Part shown: one piece after another, positions 6,333-9,438 of the stretch | Layout of the letters: each line of letters starts with the position of its first letter | How positions within the stretch are numbered: the first letter of the stretch is position 1 | From: Candidatus Ratteibacteria bacterium | Lineage (GTDB): Bacteria > CAIJMQ01 | Direction: 5' to 3' | DNA: 9,438 nucleotides | NCBI GenBank assembly: GCA_028715665.1 | Contig: JAQURI010000052.1 | Coordinates: 1-9,438, forward strand | The notes under the pieces: model-generated | What the model was told of the DNA's origin: nothing | The model's database searches: none | The model's input: the letters and a program-made list of their open reading frames with translations, nothing else | Program-made: the position numbers and the translations under genes

Positions 6333-6361
6333 AGTATAACAATATTAACAAATTGGGTCAA
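6333..6361 (-). promoter_or_regulatory. Sigma70-type promoter of the pilus operon
   Basis: On the minus strand, TTGACC (6361-6356) and TATACT (6338-6333) are separated by exactly 17 bases. Each box matches the consensus at five of six positions, and TGT directly before TATACT gives an extended -10. A start near 6326 would leave a leader of about 24 bases before the PilMN ATG at 6302. The site lies outside genes and in the right orientation, so it probably drives the whole pilMN-to-secretin operon. No experimental support is available here. Confidence 0.7.
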
Positions 6362-6362
6362 G

Positions 6363-6419
6363 AAGTAAAAAGAGCAAAAATCATAATAGTTTTTAATTTG
6401 TGATTTTGCCTTTTTACTT
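6363..6419 (-). terminator. AT-rich inverted repeat, possible terminator of the large upstream gene
   Basis: The arms 6363-6383 (AAGTAAAAAGAGCAAAAATC...) and 6401-6419 (TGATTTTGCCTTTTTACTT) are complementary over 19 bases apart from two extra bases in one arm, around a 17-base loop. It begins 19 bases after the stop of the large gene and ends just upstream of the pilus promoter, where a terminator or insulating hairpin would be expected. The stem is AT-rich and no clear U-run follows on the minus strand, so it may instead be part of a dispersed intergenic repeat or an operator-like site. The hairpin is certain; its function is not. Confidence 0.5.
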
Positions 6420-6435
6420 TTGAATTTTTACTTTT
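6411..6435. repeat. Two direct repeats of TTTTTACTTTT
   Basis: TTTTTACTTTT occurs at 6411-6421 and again at 6425-6435, 14 bases apart. Its reverse complement recurs in the outer part of the left arm of the adjacent inverted repeat. This looks like simple AT-rich intergenic repeat sequence. Confidence 0.5.
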
Positions 6436-6437
6436 TA

Positions 6438-9400
6438 TCACTCTCCTATATCCCTGAAATATTTGTACAGGTTTTTAGGCGGAACCTGAGAATAAGGCGG
6501 CCTGTCAGGGTCAATTACAGTAAATATCTTTCTTGCTGGAGTCAGGTCGGTATTAGCGTCACTATCGGTTACACGCGCTTCAAATACATAAGTTTTTCCT
6601 GTCTCAAATAAAAATGGTGTCAAGTCAGATTCTATCTGTGAGCCGGAAATACTTCCGTCATTATTACCGTCATTGACGTCAGGTCGCCACGGATATCCCT
6701 CTATTCTATATTCATAAGTAGTATAAGGCGGTTTCCCTCCTACGCCTATCCATCTAAATTCGATATTTGCAACTTCTGTTTGTCCCGACGGGCCATAAGT
6801 AATAATAGTATTGGGGGCTTCGGGAGAGACATACCAGACCCAGACAACATCGTCCGAGACCCTGCGGCTGCAAGGAAGCTGCCCGGCACCGCCGCATTCG
6901 GCTCCGTCCCTGTCTTTTCCCTTCACCCAGAACCGATACCATCTGCCTACTTGCAAACCGTCATAAGAGACGGACGTTACGTTATCATTCCAAACCTCAT
7001 CATCATGGTCGGGTGAATAAAAATCCGTATGGTCTTCGCCATCAATCGGATTTCCTATGCCCACCTCATTATTCATTTCCCAACTATACCCGTTCCAATA
7101 TTCCAATTTATACTTGTATCTGCACGGCGTACTATCAACCGCAATCCAGCTGAACGAAGCAAAACGGTGCGGAAACGGGTTGGAAGGATACTCAACAAGA
7201 ATAACTTCGGGTATCTGTGTATCAATCCGAATCGGATAACCATAATAGGCGCTCGGCGTTTGGAACCTGACCCAATAATCATTATCAAGGAGACCCATAT
7301 CCGTGTCCGCATGAGAAAAGCCCATACTCGGCGCAATCCAGACAGTATCGCCTGAATCCAATTCCGTAAAAACTTCCAAATCGCCATAATCGCTTTCATT
7401 TCTTACTCTGAATTGGATGAGGTTCGTATCGCCGTCGGCAAACCTCACATTTTTCGCGTATAGCCATACAAAAGTATTCCTGTTTTCGTCGCCTCCCGTC
7501 AACTTCTCTCCCACACTATCTGCTTCATCCGTATCGAACAGCCGGATTTCATCGCAATCTTTCCAGTCACTCCATTCGTCAGGCGCCATTAATGTAGTGC
7601 GGTATCTGTATTTAGCATCCAATGCTACTCCGGAACAGTCGGTATCGCTTTCTTCAAATTCACTGTTACTATCATGACCCGGGTGGTCCGACGATGTTAT
7701 CGGGTCGATATTTTCATTGTTTTTGTCTTTTACTTTTACTCTAATAGTTACTTCTTTCTCGCCAATCCAAAAAGCGGAATCCTCCCCTACAATCTCCGTC
7801 TCGCCGCCGTCCCACTGGACCCAGACCTCGTCCCAATAATAGTTGTAGGTTTGGTAATATTCCACCCCGAGGTCGCCGAAATTCCCTTTAACATTTTTTA
7901 TATTGTACTTATCATTGTCGGCATTATCATAAGCCGCCGGGACAAGCACCTGCGTACCGCAAACCCTGTATGAACCCGGGGGCGTCTTATCAAGAATAAA
8001 AGTTATGGGGCTGTCGCTATCGGCAGCATCGTCAATATCTTGCGGATAGGTATCGCTTACGTCGTTTTCATTTGTTACGGTCAACTGGACAAAGTATTTT
8101 TTGTCGCCCGTGTCGGCGTTGGCATCCTCAATTTGCGAAATGTCGGGACAATCGTCATCATCGGGGAAAAATTCATTATATTCGGCGCTGAAAATACTCG
8201 TTGAATCGTTTTCCTTTCCCGCATCTTCTATAATATCCCAATCGGTGCGTATACGAGCGCCGGGATAAATTTCAAGTCCCGTGCGGACTTTCAATTCCGT
8301 AGAATCCCACACTTTTACAAATTCATCTTCGTCATTACGCGAATAAATCTGTATCCTGTAAGATTTCAACCGCGAATATTCGCCGTCTAAATCAAGATAT
8401 CTCCATCTGAACTGCGGCGTAGCGTCATGCACGGGATTCTTTACAGGAAAAGCCTTCCACCCTTCATCGCTTTCTTCCGGAATTTTCTTCTCATCAATAA
8501 CATATAATCCTCTTACCTGCAGACGCCAAGGATGAAGTCCCGCTTCCAAATCCTCGCCTTTAAAAGCAGACAGCGAAGAAGGAGACTCAAAACCGCCTAC
8601 CCTTGCAAGCTCCTTATTGAGCGTAGCCCCGCCCGATATAGATTGTTCAAGTCCAGGAGACGCAATCTCAATTACAGCTTCATCAGCCGCAGTATAATCA
8701 ACACTCCTTATTTCATAAACGGGTTGTATGTCGGTAGTGAAACTTCCGAAACTTATTTTAAGAGGTCTATATAAAACAGTGTCATTGGTCACTGATTCCA
8801 AATCTTCCAATTCCAAGTATATGATAGTATCGCCTACGCTGTAACTTGTAGCAGGAGCGATAGGGACAACATCGACTTTATATCCCGTGTATTTATGCCC
8901 TTCAAAACTAAGACGTGCAACCTGTTTATTCCCTAAATCCGACACGTAGCAATCGCCTGTTGTCGGCTCGGCGGACACAACATTGGGTGAATCGAAACCG
9001 TATATCTTTGTGTGAGAATTTCCGTTTAGAACATAATCATCCGGGACGTCTTTATCCAATCTCACCACATAGGAATCAGCGCCGTCTGCGCCTTCGCACG
9101 CAACCCAGCAATTACCATAAAGCGGGTCGGCGGAAACGGAAACAGCATTATCAAAACCAGTTAGGATCTTGTGATAACCGGAATCTTCGTCCATATCATA
9201 TCCGGCAGTAGACGGGGCTATGCTTCCGATATTGCCGTGTATCCAAACGACGGTATCGCCGCTGTCCGCAACCCAGCAATTACCCAAATTTGAATCTACG
9301 GATAATGATAGAGGGTTGGAGAAACCCGAAATACGGGCAAGTTCTCTGCCTACAGGAATAGAAAACGAAGGACCGGCAAAAGAAGCATGATTGTAATAAA

Positions 9401-9438
9401 TACTATTTACCGCGCCGTCATTTTGATACCATACCGCT
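6438..9438 (-). CDS. Large acidic propeller / Ig-Fn3 repeat protein, C-terminal 999 residues
   Basis: The frame is open from the window edge (9437) to a TGA at 6438, so the true start and any signal peptide are outside; the TTG at 9287 is an internal Leu codon. Residues 1-300 hold NHL/propeller-like repeats with the signature G-(N/D)-C-(W/Y)-V-(A/S): GNCWVAD at 52, GNCWVAC at 108 and GDCYVSD at 161, each preceded by a (I/V)xGF...S segment and followed by a V-x-R/W-(L/I) strand. A beta-rich segment (about 183-275) is inserted before a last partial unit (ELARVGGFESPSSLS, 276-290). The rest is a string of Ig/Fn3-like domains, roughly 335-485, 486-575, 600-740, 740-870 and 872-975, with DKTPPG and DTQIPEV linkers. 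An Asp/Asn-rich loop (DVNDGNNDGSI, 920-930) could bind calcium. It is probably extracellular or surface-exposed; an adhesin, or a cargo of the adjacent machine, is conjecture. No sorting domain or membrane anchor is seen at the C-terminus. Confidence 0.85.
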   Translation of the reverse strand, partial: AVWYQNDGAVNSIYYNHASFAGPSFSIPVGRELARISGFSNPLSLSVDSNLGNCWVADSGDTVVWIHGNIGSIAPSTAGYDMDEDSGYHKILTGFDNAVSVSADPLYGNCWVACEGADGADSYVVRLDKDVPDDYVLNGNSHTKIYGFDSPNVVSAEPTTGDCYVSDLGNKQVARLSFEGHKYTGYKVDVVPIAPATSYSVGDTIIYLELEDLESVTNDTVLYRPLKISFGSFTTDIQPVYEIRSVDYTAADEAVIEIASPGLEQSISGGATLNKELARVGGFESPSSLSAFKGEDLEAGLHPWRLQVRGLYVIDEKKIPEESDEGWKAFPVKNPVHDATPQFRWRYLDLDGEYSRLKSYRIQIYSRNDEDEFVKVWDSTELKVRTGLEIYPGARIRTDWDIIEDAGKENDSTSIFSAEYNEFFPDDDDCPDISQIEDANADTGDKKYFVQLTVTNENDVSDTYPQDIDDAADSDSPITFILDKTPPGSYRVCGTQVLVPAAYDNADNDKYNIKNVKGNFGDLGVEYYQTYNYYWDEVWVQWDGGETEIVGEDSAFWIGEKEVTIRVKVKDKNNENIDPITSSDHPGHDSNSEFEESDTDCSGVALDAKYRYRTTLMAPDEWSDWKDCDEIRLFDTDEADSVGEKLTGGDENRNTFVWLYAKNVRFADGDTNLIQFRVRNESDYGDLEVFTELDSGDTVWIAPSMGFSHADTDMGLLDNDYWVRFQTPSAYYGYPIRIDTQIPEVILVEYPSNPFPHRFASFSWIAVDSTPCRYKYKLEYWNGYSWEMNNEVGIGNPIDGEDHTDFYSPDHDDEVWNDNVTSVSYDGLQVGRWYRFWVKGKDRDGAECGGAGQLPCSRRVSDDVVWVWYVSPEAPNTIITYGPSGQTEVANIEFRWIGVGGKPPYTTYEYRIEGYPWRPDVNDGNNDGSISGSQIESDLTPFLFETGKTYVFEARVTDSDANTDLTPARKIFTVIDPDRPPYSQVPPKNLYKYFRDIGE

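Noticed and set aside
7550..7585. EWSDWKDC in the large protein resembles the thrombospondin type 1 motif WSxWxxC.
   Set aside because: The surrounding residues (YRYRTTL ahead, a strand after) fit an Ig/Fn3-like strand pattern with a WSxW turn, and the other TSP1 cysteines are missing.
9285..9287. TTG as start codon of the large protein.
   Set aside because: The same frame stays open to the window edge, and the residues upstream continue the repeat pattern (ELARISGFSNPLSLSVDSNLGNCWVAD). The TTG encodes an internal Leu.

Overview
All genes in this window lie on the minus strand, so transcription runs from position 9438 towards position 1. The core is a type IV pilus / type II secretion-like assembly operon (about 6302 to 1, continuing past the window edge). 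It reads pilM-pilN fusion, pilO-like, pilP/gspC-like, a periplasmic TPR protein, then a TPR-bearing secretin cut off at position 1. The order PilM > PilN > PilO > PilP > secretin is that of the classical pilMNOPQ cluster. It also resembles the Akkermansia Amuc_1101 (PilM), Amuc_1100 (PilO fold), Amuc_1099, Amuc_1098 (secretin) arrangement.

The organism is a bacterium with an outer membrane, shown by the secretin and the Sec signal peptides on periplasmic proteins. Base composition is moderate to AT-rich. Start codons are mostly preceded by A-rich leaders with poor Shine-Dalgarno matches. Fused and elongated pilus genes, GNCWVAD-type propeller repeats and AT-rich intergenic repeats suggest a little-studied lineage, possibly Omnitrophota or a PVC relative. 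That placement is an inference from style, not a proof.

Layout: 9438-6438 is the C-terminal 999 residues of a very large, acidic, probably extracellular protein, with NHL/propeller-like repeats followed by several Ig/Fn3-like domains. 6437-6303 is an intergenic region with an AT-rich inverted repeat and a good sigma70-type promoter. 6302-4452 is the PilM-PilN fusion. 4449-3655 is the PilO-like protein. 3654-3522 is a 133-base gap with one doubtful 31-codon ORF. 3521-2799 is an inner-membrane protein with two tandem PilP/GspC HR-like domains. 2791-1526 is a secreted TPR protein with a recent 55-residue internal duplication. 1493-1 is the signal peptide, four TPRs and N0 domain of the secretin; this stretch is open for 497 codons with no stop.

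How they would work together: the PilM part would sit on the cytoplasmic face, bound to or fused with PilN. PilN and PilO (one membrane helix, coiled coil and ferredoxin-like domain each) would form the inner-membrane alignment complex. The HR-domain protein would bridge the periplasm to the secretin N0 domain, and the TPR protein may help place or stabilise the secretin. No motor ATPase, platform protein, pilin or prepilin peptidase gene is in the window.

The most unusual signal is the peptide GWDAP (DNA core GGYGCATCCCA on the + strand). It occurs four times in low-complexity inserts of the PilN part and once in a similar insert splitting the secretin N0 domain. A further Gly/Ala/Ser/Thr-rich insert of the same kind, without the motif, sits in the PilO-like protein.
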